Below are positions 1 to 6,620 of a stretch of DNA of 64,000 bases, piece after piece. The translations under genes and the position numbers were made by a program. The notes beneath the pieces were generated by a model, which was not told where the DNA came from, ran no database searches, and saw only the letters and a program-made list of their open reading frames with translations. Source of the stretch: Polynucleobacter kasalickyi (GTDB lineage: Bacteria > Pseudomonadota > Gammaproteobacteria > Burkholderiales > Burkholderiaceae); assembly GCF_900176405.1 (NCBI RefSeq), contig NZ_FWXJ01000015.1, positions 1 through 64,000 on the forward strand, in the 5' to 3' direction. The number at the start of each line of letters is the position of its first letter. Within the stretch, counting starts at the first letter, position 1.

Positions 1-90
1 AAAAGTTAAAGGGATTGAGTCCGGTTAATTACCGAAATCAATCCCTTCTGCTATCCTAATTAAACTGTCCAACTTTTATGGGTCAGTTCA
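1..90 (-). mobile_element. Probable terminal end of an IS3-family (IS150-like) element, rest outside window
   Basis: Read on the minus strand from position 90 leftwards, the sequence begins TGAACTGACCCATAAAAG and continues TTGGACAG. This resembles the terminal inverted repeats of IS150-group IS3 elements, which start with TG and carry an ACTGACCC...GTTGGACA pattern. No transposase reading frame is visible because only about 90 bases would lie in the window. The opposite end and a target duplication cannot be seen. The assignment is from remembered family ends and is tentative. Confidence 0.35.
9..47. repeat. Perfect 10-bp inverted repeat with nested 4-bp stem
   Basis: AAGGGATTGA at 9-18 is the exact reverse complement of TCAATCCCTT at 38-47. 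Between them, CGGT (22-25) pairs with ACCG (31-34) around a 5-base loop. The structure sits just inside the proposed IS end and could block transcription into or out of the element. No T-run follows on either side, so a simple intrinsic terminator is less likely. Confidence 0.6.
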
Positions 91-111
91 GAAGGTGGTT
101 TTAGTGTTTCT

Positions 112-180
112 TGGTGGCCCGGGGCGGAATCGAACCAGGCCCTCAGGAGATCTAATCCTACCTCTAGACTACTTCCAGCT
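112..180 (-). pseudogene. Degenerate tRNA-like remnant carrying the tRNA-Phe 3' end
   Basis: On the minus strand the last 26 bases, including CCA, are identical to the 3' end of the intact tRNA-Phe at 2134-2209. Upstream a D-arm-like stretch and an anticodon-like stem (AGGA/TCCT, 7-base loop) can be traced. The T-stem pairs in only 3 of 5 positions and the 5' acceptor strand does not pair fully with the 3' strand. It is unlikely to be a working tRNA. It could be a decayed duplicate, or an attachment-site copy left by integration at tRNA-Phe. The stop codon of the antitoxin-like gene at 169-378 lies inside it. Confidence 0.5.
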
Positions 181-378
181 AAGGTTCAATTTCTTATGCG
201 AAGCGGCGCAATCTCTTAAATAAAGATTAATGAGGCTTTGGTAAGGAATGCCCACCTCTTCTGAAATTGTCTTAAAGTAACTCACCGAATCCTCATCTAA
301 ACGAATCGTAATAGGCTTCTTTAACATTGAAGCATATGGGTTTTTTCGGGCATTAGAAAAATCATATTCTTTACGCAT
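169..378 (-). CDS. BrnA/CopG-like ribbon-helix-helix antitoxin, apparently orphan
   Basis: A 69-residue protein with KKPITIRLDEDSVSYF followed by a helical segment ending in LINLYLRDC. This is the pattern of BrnA-type ribbon-helix-helix antitoxins, which bind DNA and neutralise a BrnT ribonuclease toxin. No brnT-like gene is adjacent; the gene 48 bases upstream on the same strand encodes a ParE-type toxin that has its own antitoxin. The last codons and the TAG stop fall inside tRNA-like sequence, so the C-terminus may have been set by an integration event. ATG start at 378. Family assignment is moderate; autonomous function is uncertain. Confidence 0.6.
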   Translation of the reverse strand: MRKEYDFSNARKNPYASMLKKPITIRLDEDSVSYFKTISEEVGIPYQSLINLYLRDCAASHKKLNLSWK

Positions 379-425
379 ATGTCACCTTTAATCAGCTATC
401 ACTATTAATCTCTACTAAATGTAAT

Positions 426-710
426 TTAAAGTTTTTTAGGCCACATTCTTGACGTGTGAAATACTCGCAATATTTCCACATTTCCGTCCTTAATACGGTA
501 CGGGACAATATACGGATATCCAAAAATAACCAATTCCCTAGTTCCTGGGACTCTACCGGCTCTGCCAAGCTCTGGATATTGAGCTAATTTATTAACACTT
601 TCAATGGTATGAATAAAAAATTCTCTAGCTACTTTAGGGTTATCATCCGCAATATACTCTGTAGCGTCATTTAGGTTTTTGGCGGCATTACGTAACCACT
701 TAACCTGCAT
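426..710 (-). CDS. parE: ParE/RelE-superfamily toxin
   Basis: This 94-residue protein has the ParE/RelE fold signature: an N-terminal MQVKWLRNAAKNL, a helix rich in A/E/N, the PELGRAGRVPGTREL segment and a C-terminal EILRVFHTSRMWP. ParE toxins poison DNA gyrase; RelE relatives cut mRNA on the ribosome. Sequence alone does not say which applies, but the GRAGRVPGTREL and FHTSRMWP elements are typical of the ParE branch. Its ATG lies inside the end of the upstream antitoxin gene (11-bp overlap), the usual translational coupling in which antitoxin is made first. Confidence 0.85.
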   Translation of the reverse strand: MQVKWLRNAAKNLNDATEYIADDNPKVAREFFIHTIESVNKLAQYPELGRAGRVPGTRELVIFGYPYIVPYRIKDGNVEILRVFHTSRMWPKKL

Positions 711-936
711 GCTTTTTCACTAACTTAGCAAACTCTTTCTCTGAAATGAAGTCTTGGTTGTCCGCCTCTTTTAAGGCGGCCTTAATTTCATTAACCTGCC
801 AAGCTTCAACTTCTAAATAGCGCTCTATTGCCTCTGAAGCTAAAAAAGATTTTGTGCGTTGAGTGGCCTCTGCCAATTTATCTAGCATTGACTTTGTTTT
901 ATTGCTAACCCGTAAGGTTAAAACCGAAGTTTCCAT
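700..936 (-). CDS. parD: ParD-like ribbon-helix-helix antitoxin
   Basis: A 78-residue protein beginning METSVLTLRVSNKTKSMLDKL, a ribbon-helix-helix DNA-binding half-site with a beta strand then two helices (about residues 5-45). An acidic C-terminal tail (about 50-78) would wrap the toxin. It is first in the operon and overlaps the toxin start by 11 bp, the standard antitoxin-toxin layout. An AGGGA ribosome-binding site precedes the ATG. A palindrome overlapping the promoter upstream is the expected site for autorepression by the antitoxin-toxin complex. Confidence 0.85.
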   Translation of the reverse strand: METSVLTLRVSNKTKSMLDKLAEATQRTKSFLASEAIERYLEVEAWQVNEIKAALKEADNQDFISEKEFAKLVKKHAG

Positions 937-960
937 AATATTTTCCCTAAAGAATACTTT

Positions 961-996
961 GTATACATTATATACGAACAGGGCTGAGGATGTCTA
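961..996 (-). promoter_or_regulatory. Promoter with overlapping palindromic operator of the TA operon
   Basis: The minus strand reads TAGACA (991-996), an 18-base spacer and a perfect TATAAT (967-972). The -10 hexamer is embedded in the inverted repeat GTATA-N5-TATAC (961-975). This is what is expected of an autoregulated ribbon-helix-helix antitoxin operon. Only sequence supports it. Confidence 0.65.
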
Positions 997-1056
997 ATCC
1001 AGTCCTTTGCCTTTATTAACAGATTCCCCCATAATCAAGAATCACAAGGGGACAAT

Positions 1057-2022
1057 ATGAATACAAAAAGATCACTACTTTTTACAATGGGAGCTGGAAT
1101 TGTTTCTTCAGCCTTTGCCCAATCTACATCTTCAACCCCACCCAAACAAAAAGGGCCCTTGGTATGGCTAGATATGGATCAGGCAGAACTTGATGCCTCT
1201 TATGATCAAAGTGTTTATGCTCCAAATATTAGGCAAATTCAAAGTCGATATGCCTCCAATAGCGATATCACTCGTAGCCGTCTAGGTAATCCAAAACGAT
1301 TTGCTTATGGGCCAACCCCAATAGAGGGTCTTGATGTTTATCTCTGCGATCGTCCCAAAGCACCTATTAATATTTTTATTCATGGTGGAGCATGGCGTTC
1401 TGGATTAGCCAAAAACTTTGGTTTTAAAGCTGAGACTTTTGTAAATGCTGGCGCTCATTTTGTGGTGCCTGATTTTATTAACGCTTTTGAATCTGGTGGC
1501 GATTTAATGCCCATGATCGATCAAGTAAGACGTGCTGTAGCATGGGTTTATAAAAACGCTTCAAGCTTTAATGGTGACCCCAATAAGATCTATCTATCCG
1601 GACATTCCTCTGGAGGTCATTTAGCCGGTGTAACCCTAGTCACAAATTGGGAAAAAAATTATGACTTACCAATGAATATCATTAAAGGTGGTCTTTTGTG
1701 TAGTGGGATGTATGATTTAAAACCTGCCCGCCTGTCAGCCAGAAGTTCATATGTAAAATTTACTGACAGCATGGAAGATGCCCTAAGCACCCAAAGACAT
1801 CTTGAGTTTTTAAATACTCCAATCATCGTTGCTCATGGCAGTCTAGAAACTCCTGATTTTCAAAGACAAAGCAGAGACTTTGCTAAAGCAGTTAAGGACG
1901 TGGGTAAACCTGTTGACTATATAGTTGGTCAAAACTATAACCATTTTGAGATGCCTGAAACAATAGCTAATCCATATGGCATTTTAGGTAAGTTAGTTTT
2001 GAAACAAATGAAGCTTATTTAA
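1057..2022 (+). CDS. Exported alpha/beta hydrolase, esterase/arylformamidase-like
   Basis: 321 residues. An N-terminal signal peptide (K-R, hydrophobic stretch, AFA before Q22) suggests export to the periplasm. The hydrolase core has the oxyanion-hole motif HGGAW near residue 109 and the nucleophile elbow GHSSG with Ser184. The probable catalytic His is His296 in the YNHFEM segment. This arrangement matches the carboxylesterase/kynurenine formamidase-like branch of the alpha/beta hydrolases; the substrate is unknown. A strong AAGGGGA ribosome-binding site precedes the ATG. It stands alone between the TA cassette and tRNA-Phe, inside the stretch bounded by tRNA-Phe 3'-end repeats, so it may be cargo of an old insertion. 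Confidence 0.8.
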   Translation: MNTKRSLLFTMGAGIVSSAFAQSTSSTPPKQKGPLVWLDMDQAELDASYDQSVYAPNIRQIQSRYASNSDITRSRLGNPKRFAYGPTPIEGLDVYLCDRPKAPINIFIHGGAWRSGLAKNFGFKAETFVNAGAHFVVPDFINAFESGGDLMPMIDQVRRAVAWVYKNASSFNGDPNKIYLSGHSSGGHLAGVTLVTNWEKNYDLPMNIIKGGLLCSGMYDLKPARLSARSSYVKFTDSMEDALSTQRHLEFLNTPIIVAHGSLETPDFQRQSRDFAKAVKDVGKPVDYIVGQNYNHFEMPETIANPYGILGKLVLKQMKLI

Positions 2023-2024
2023 TC

Positions 2025-2047
2025 TGTCCTTTTAAAGGACATTTCTT
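2025..2047 (+). terminator. Intrinsic terminator after the hydrolase gene
   Basis: TGTCC (2025-2029) pairs with GGACA (2037-2041), extendable by T/A pairs inward, and TTTCTT follows. It starts two bases after the stop codon of the hydrolase gene. Confidence 0.55.
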
Positions 2048-2095
2048 AATAGGGATATCCAAGACTTATGGCGTCTAACCGATCCAAGCCGTAAA

Positions 2096-2124
2096 AGAAA
2101 ATGCCCCGCACGAAGCAGGGCATT
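2096..2124 (-). terminator. Intrinsic terminator of tRNA-Phe
   Basis: Read on the minus strand, ATGCCCTGC pairs with GCGGGGCAT (9 bp, one G-U) around a TTCGT loop, and TTTTCTTTT follows. It lies about 10 bases past the tRNA-Phe 3' end, so it ends the tRNA transcript. Confidence 0.8.
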
Positions 2125-2132
2125 ATTTGATT

Positions 2133-2159
2133 TTGGTGGCCCGGGGCGGAATCGAACCA
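2133..2159. repeat. 27-bp direct repeat shared with 111-137 (candidate attachment-site copies)
   Basis: Positions 2133-2159 (the 3' end of tRNA-Phe) and 111-137 are identical over 27 bases and lie in the same orientation, about 2.0 kb apart. Duplication of a tRNA 3' end in direct orientation is the mark of site-specific integration at a tRNA. No integrase is present between the copies. The alternative is two related tRNA genes, one decayed. Confidence 0.55.
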
Positions 2160-2209
2160 CCGACACAAGGATTTTCAATCCTCTGCTCTACCGACTGAGC
2201 TACCAGGCC
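2134..2209 (-). tRNA. tRNA-Phe (GAA)
   Basis: A 76-base cloverleaf on the minus strand. The acceptor arms GGCCTGG/CCGGGCC pair throughout (one U-G), and D-arm AGCTCAGTCGGTAGAGC and T-arm GGTTCGATTCC are canonical. The anticodon loop carries GAA after U33. CCA is encoded. An intrinsic terminator follows. Confidence 0.96.
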
Positions 2210-2250
2210 ATAATCAAATATTATAACCGAAGTTCTACAAGAGATAAAGA

Positions 2251-2267
2251 AGTCTGTTAATCAGACT
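2251..2267 (-). terminator. Hairpin, weak terminator candidate for the gene at 2332
   Basis: AGTCTG (2251-2256) and CAGACT (2262-2267) pair around a 5-base loop. On the minus strand it is followed by TCTTTATCTCTT, a poor U-tract. It lies 65 bases past the stop of the exported-protein gene. Confidence 0.3.
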
Positions 2268-2331
2268 CTTCAACTCAGTTGCAAAACCACTCCATACACT
2301 TTATCTTCCGTTAATTTAAAGTGAATCTAAA

Positions 2332-2853
2332 TTAGATTGGGGTTGAACACATGGCGGTAACTCTTGATGGCTCTTCATTAGGGGAGTAGAGGGTATTACC
2401 TTCCAAATAGGGCGTAAATCGTTCGCTACCAAATTGATAATCTGCTCCCAGACGTGAAAATGCAGACTGTGCAGCAGCGGTCGCAAAAATTCCGGTGTTC
2501 GTAAAAGAATAGCCTAGACCGGCATTACCCAAGAGATTACGACTTCCACCAACATAGCTTAATTTCACGCTATCAAGGCTAACATCTTTTTTAATGAGAA
2601 GTCTGATATTAAAATCAGCGCCACTAACAGCATTATCAGAATTAACATTCAATGATCGAGCACCAAAAATGATATCCGGCACAAATCCATTACTTCCATT
2701 GAGTTGCCAAGATAAGCCAGCATAAATACGATTATCCGTTCGGCTTGAAGAGCTATAGGTATCTGTACAACTTGGTGGGGGGATTGCAACTGCACTTTGA
2801 GTAACCATAGCGCCTAATGTTGCGAGAGACATCATTAACAAATACTTTTTCAT
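2332..2853 (-). CDS. Exported protein of unknown function, possibly beta-rich outer-membrane or periplasmic
   Basis: 173 residues with a clear signal peptide (MKKYLLMMSLATLGAMVTQ then SAVA) and cleavage predicted near residue 23. The mature part is rich in S, N, G and aromatic residues with alternating hydrophobicity, for example GLSWQL, IIFGARSL, VKLSYVGGS and LGADYQFG. That pattern suggests beta strands as in small outer-membrane barrels. Two cysteines (one near the mature N-terminus, one near the C-terminus) could form a disulfide. I do not recognise a named family. It stands alone between tRNA-Phe and ntrX. Confidence 0.7.
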   Translation of the reverse strand: MKKYLLMMSLATLGAMVTQSAVAIPPPSCTDTYSSSSRTDNRIYAGLSWQLNGSNGFVPDIIFGARSLNVNSDNAVSGADFNIRLLIKKDVSLDSVKLSYVGGSRNLLGNAGLGYSFTNTGIFATAAAQSAFSRLGADYQFGSERFTPYLEGNTLYSPNEEPSRVTAMCSTPI

Positions 2854-2982
2854 TTTAACCTTTCAAGTTGTAAGAAATTTTCTTTACACAATCCAGATTA
2901 ACTACTGTGTTTTACATCATAACAAGAATAGTCAACTTAAAGTAAGTAATTAAAAAATTTAAAACTGATGCCTAAATTACTT

Positions 2983-3000
2983 TCCAACTTTCTAGTTGGA
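2983..3000. repeat. Perfect 7-bp hairpin downstream of ntrX
   Basis: TCCAACT (2983-2989) and AGTTGGA (2994-3000) form a stem with a TTCT loop in the gap between ntrX and the exported-protein gene. No U-tract follows on either strand, so it may be an mRNA 3'-end stabiliser instead of a terminator. Confidence 0.4.
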
Positions 3001-3035
3001 CTTGATTTATTTGAGCTTGTTAATTCTCCAGTTTG

Positions 3036-3755
3036 CTAATTACCATTACTGCCTGCTTTGCGCACATCAATGCCTAAAGCTTTTAACTTTCGATATAGGT
3101 GGGTCCGCTCAAGCCCCGTATATTCTGAAACTTTGGTCATACTACCGCCGGTCTTTTTGAGGTGATACTCAAAATAAGCTTTCTCAAAAATATCTCTTGC
3201 TTCACGAAGTGGTAAATCAAAATGACCCGGATTTAACTCTGCATCAGCAGATCCCGGCAAGACAGACTCACCATCAATCACTTGCCTTGACGCATCAAAT
3301 ATTCCGGTTTTTTCGGCGGCATTAACAAGCATGGTTGTTGAATATTCTTTAATCACATTTGATGTTGACTTAAAAACATCTTCTTTAGGTAGAACTCTTT
3401 CTAAGGCTTGATTAACCGTTTTCAGTAACTTTTGCAATGCAATTGGTTTTTCAAGAAAATTACATGCGCCAATACGAGTGGCTTCTACGGCGGTATCAAT
3501 GGTCGCATGACCGGACATCATCACAACTGGCATCGTCAACTTATTATCCTTTGACCACTCTTTTAGTAGTGTGACCCCATCCGTATCTGGCATCCAAATA
3601 TCTAGCAAGACCAAGTCTGGTTGGAGCTGGTCGCGCACGGTCCTCGCTTGTTGTGCGTTCTCTGCGGAATAAACCACATGACCTTCATCGCTTAATATCT
3701 CATTAAGCAACTCTCGGATTCCCATTTCATCATCAACCACTAATATATTTGCCAT
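3036..3755 (-). CDS. ntrX: NtrX-type response regulator lacking the AAA+ domain
   Basis: 239 residues. The receiver domain (1-120) has acidic pocket D8/D9, phospho-acceptor Asp52 in LVLLDIWMP, Ser81 and Lys103 in FLEKP. A linker follows, then a Fis-type helix-turn-helix at about 193-230 (GGSMTKVSEYTGLERTHLYRKLK). The central sigma-54-interacting AAA+ ATPase domain of classical NtrX, about 240 residues, is absent. It is therefore predicted to bind DNA without acting as a sigma-54 activator. It lies 61 bases after ntrY, its likely kinase, at the end of a seven-gene run. The family is linked to nitrogen and redox control; targets here are unknown. Confidence 0.88.
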   Translation of the reverse strand: MANILVVDDEMGIRELLNEILSDEGHVVYSAENAQQARTVRDQLQPDLVLLDIWMPDTDGVTLLKEWSKDNKLTMPVVMMSGHATIDTAVEATRIGACNFLEKPIALQKLLKTVNQALERVLPKEDVFKSTSNVIKEYSTTMLVNAAEKTGIFDASRQVIDGESVLPGSADAELNPGHFDLPLREARDIFEKAYFEYHLKKTGGSMTKVSEYTGLERTHLYRKLKALGIDVRKAGSNGN

Positions 3756-3816
3756 TCATTTTCTTCCTGTAAAACTATTTTAATACGTCAATAAGGTGCG
3801 GTGATATTGCACTTAA

Positions 3817-6042
3817 TTAAGCCAACTTTTGAAACAAAATTGAAATTCTTGCTCCACGAATCACATCTTTTCTCATTCTGTTTTTTAACTCTATTCTTGC
3901 TCCGTGTTCATCGACAATTTTCTTAACCACTGCAAGTCCCAACCCAGTCCCTTTTGATTTTGAAGTGATATAGGGTTCAAAAGCCCTACTTAAAATTCGA
4001 GGAGAAAAGCCTGGCCCGTTATCCGCAACTGAAAACCGTACTAATTTTTCAATATTACCTAAATGATCCTCATGACTCACAGCTTCAGTCTTGATTTCAA
4101 TTTCAGGTTCTGAATGAATTTCTATTGCCGCATCCAAAGCATTTTGTAAAATATTATGGATGACTTGCCGGATTTGAGTTGGATCACCAATAATATGAGG
4201 GCAATTTAAGTCTAACCTCAAATCAATTTGATTGTTTTCATAAAGCCCCATAATTTGATTAATTAGTAAATTTAAATCAATCTCTTGCATATTAGGCGAC
4301 TGCTTTTTACCAAAGTCTCTAAAGTTATTCACCATCGTCTTCATGGCCTGAACTTGGTGAATAATTGTATTCGTGAGTTTTGCAACAATATCTTCCTGCT
4401 CAACAGAAATTTTCCCTGCCAATTTTTGGTAAATTCTCTCAGCAGATAATTGAATCGGGGTAAGTGGATTTTTAATCTCGTGAGCTAAGCGCTGTGCGAC
4501 TTCACCCCACGCCAAGGCGCGTTGAGCGGTAATGACCTCGGTAATATCATCAAAGACAATAATATACTGTTGGCCAATTAATTCTGTACCTCTCGTCAAC
4601 AATGTAGGAATTGTTTTATCCTCTTCGAGCGGGTTATCATACAAAGGGAGTTGCCTTTGCCAAGAGGATTGAATTCCTAGACTAGTATTGAGTCCGTCCT
4701 CACCACCAATTGAAATTAAATTGGCTTTAAAAGCTTCTTTAATATTTTTTTCAAAGAAAACCAACTCCGGAATCGTACTCAGTGTTTTACCAATAACAGG
4801 TGTTAAATCGCGCTCTAAAATTCTTTTAGCTCCCTCGTTTGCAACTAGCAAATGAAAGTCCTGATTAAAAACACAAACACCTGCCGTTAAATTTGTGAGA
4901 ACTGATTCTGAAAAATCTTTTGACTCCTGTAAAGACTGCCTCGTTTCTCGAAGTTGTTTTGTCATGTTATTAAATTGACGAGTTAGCATGCCTAATTCAT
5001 CATTCGAATTGATTTCCGGCTTAGGTGATAAATCACCCTGTGCTACCGCTTGCGTTCCTCTTAACAACATTAATAGAGGCTGAGCCAATTGGCGCCCCAA
5101 AATTAATGCTAGAGTAATTGCCACAAATAGGGCGATGAACATTGTTAAGGTTAAAGACCCAATGTACATTTTGCGCAGACCAACCCGACTTAAAGACTTT
5201 TCTTGGTACTCACTATAAGCATTTTGAACTACCTTCGCATTTTCAGCCAATTCAATCGGCATCTTTTTTGTTAACTTAATTATCTTATTATTTGATAATT
5301 TATATAAAGCAATATAACGATAGTTATCGACACTATTACCTCCACCAAAATCATCCACCAATGCCACTTGACCATCTCTTTTTAAAATAGGCAGGACATC
5401 TAAATAGGCATAGTTCTCTACCAAGGGTTCAGAAGTACAGGGCTTTGTCACTAATTGCCCACCTTGTTCATTCAATATTTCAATGCCAAGTAAATTAAAT
5501 TGCTTACATAAAGAATTTTGGGTTGTCTCATTAAAGTTCTCTACGGAAATTTTCTGAATAATCTGGTGGCCTGTATTTAAAAAATCTTTCTGCCCCATTT
5601 CAAAAGAAGTTCTACCCAAATTTAAACCAGCATCTAAAGCTGACTCCAAATTTAAATCAAACCAAGATTCGATACTACGCCCAACGAACTGGAGTGATAC
5701 TGAGTACAAAATAGCTCCCGGCAGCACACCAACCAAACCAAAAATCATCGCCAATTTTGCAATGAGTCGTGTACCAAAATATCCTTGACGCCAACGGATT
5801 GTAAGAGTGACAACTAAGCCGACGATGAGTAATAAAAGTGCAACTCCGATAATAATATTGGCTGTATACAGCCAAACAAAATATTGGCCTAAAATTTGAG
5901 CGTCTGCACTAATACCTGTTAAAAGACTAATTAAAAGAATCGCTAAAATAAAAACCACAATAATGAAAGCGGTTAAATCACGCTTTAGACGATATTGCCC
6001 ACTAAAGGTTTTTTCACTAGCTTCGGATTTAAATGTTTTCAT
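3817..6042 (-). CDS. ntrY: NtrY-type membrane sensor histidine kinase
   Basis: 741 residues. Three transmembrane segments lie in the first ~120 residues. An extracytoplasmic domain (about 121-290), a fourth membrane segment (about 293-317), HAMP, PAS (about 385-500), HisKA and HATPase_c follow. The phospho-acceptor His is in AQRLAHEIKNPLTPIQL. The ATP-binding boxes are NILQNALDAA (N), VADNGPGF (G1) and SKGTGLGLAVV (G2). It should phosphorylate the adjacent NtrX. Its ATG overlaps the stop of the upstream DUF4390 gene by 4 bp (ATGA), indicating coupling. Confidence 0.93.
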   Translation of the reverse strand: MKTFKSEASEKTFSGQYRLKRDLTAFIIVVFILAILLISLLTGISADAQILGQYFVWLYTANIIIGVALLLLIVGLVVTLTIRWRQGYFGTRLIAKLAMIFGLVGVLPGAILYSVSLQFVGRSIESWFDLNLESALDAGLNLGRTSFEMGQKDFLNTGHQIIQKISVENFNETTQNSLCKQFNLLGIEILNEQGGQLVTKPCTSEPLVENYAYLDVLPILKRDGQVALVDDFGGGNSVDNYRYIALYKLSNNKIIKLTKKMPIELAENAKVVQNAYSEYQEKSLSRVGLRKMYIGSLTLTMFIALFVAITLALILGRQLAQPLLMLLRGTQAVAQGDLSPKPEINSNDELGMLTRQFNNMTKQLRETRQSLQESKDFSESVLTNLTAGVCVFNQDFHLLVANEGAKRILERDLTPVIGKTLSTIPELVFFEKNIKEAFKANLISIGGEDGLNTSLGIQSSWQRQLPLYDNPLEEDKTIPTLLTRGTELIGQQYIIVFDDITEVITAQRALAWGEVAQRLAHEIKNPLTPIQLSAERIYQKLAGKISVEQEDIVAKLTNTIIHQVQAMKTMVNNFRDFGKKQSPNMQEIDLNLLINQIMGLYENNQIDLRLDLNCPHIIGDPTQIRQVIHNILQNALDAAIEIHSEPEIEIKTEAVSHEDHLGNIEKLVRFSVADNGPGFSPRILSRAFEPYITSKSKGTGLGLAVVKKIVDEHGARIELKNRMRKDVIRGARISILFQKLA

Positions 6043-6620
6043 TTACTGAGGGGTACTTTATAGTGCGGCGTAAATGAGAACACATGTTTATCACTAGAGA
6101 GATTCCACTCCCTTGCGTTTAATGCATTTATTTGAAATGGTTTTGGCAAGTGGCTTAAATCTAGGCGCATTCTAATAGCGCCTTGGTATGTTTTATTATT
6201 ATCCAGAGCTGCCAATTCTGCTACTTGCCACCCACCGATAGAGCCAAGTTGTAATAATGCCTCTTCGAGAGTTGCCGTAGAGATTGTTAGTCCACCACCA
6301 TTAATTCTATATTGCTGAGTTAATGGTTGATAAGATAATCGAATATGTTTCATCGCTTGAATCGGTCGCTCTTCAAACCAATACCAACGGCCTCTAGTAA
6401 CTTCAAGTTCTACTAAAAAGTGAAAATTAACCCCTTTTCTAACAGCATCGCCTAACTCTGTCGGCAAGTCTATTTGATAAGAGGCATTTAAAAACCAATT
6501 CGACTCGATAGGTTCCAATTGAATTTGTCTTAACTTAATTCCTTCTGCAAATACGTGAGCACTGATGAATCCCGCAATCAGCACCCATATTACAAGAAGA
6601 AATTTTCGTAAATAAGTCAT
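6039..6620 (-). CDS. DUF4390 exported protein
   Basis: 193 residues with an N-terminal signal peptide (LLVIWVLIAGFISAHVFA) and a beta-rich mature part containing WYWFEERPI and LSYQPLTQQYRI. These are hallmarks of the DUF4390 family, which in betaproteobacteria sits between rsmB and ntrY. The function is unknown; the fixed position suggests a periplasmic partner of NtrY, which is inference. Its start overlaps the rsmB stop by 1 bp (TAATG) and its stop overlaps ntrY by 4 bp. Confidence 0.85.
   Translation of the reverse strand: MTYLRKFLLVIWVLIAGFISAHVFAEGIKLRQIQLEPIESNWFLNASYQIDLPTELGDAVRKGVNFHFLVELEVTRGRWYWFEERPIQAMKHIRLSYQPLTQQYRINGGGLTISTATLEEALLQLGSIGGWQVAELAALDNNKTYQGAIRMRLDLSHLPKPFQINALNAREWNLSSDKHVFSFTPHYKVPLSK

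Noticed and set aside
112..180. Functional second tRNA
   Set aside because: The T-stem and acceptor stem do not pair fully, so a working cloverleaf is unlikely.
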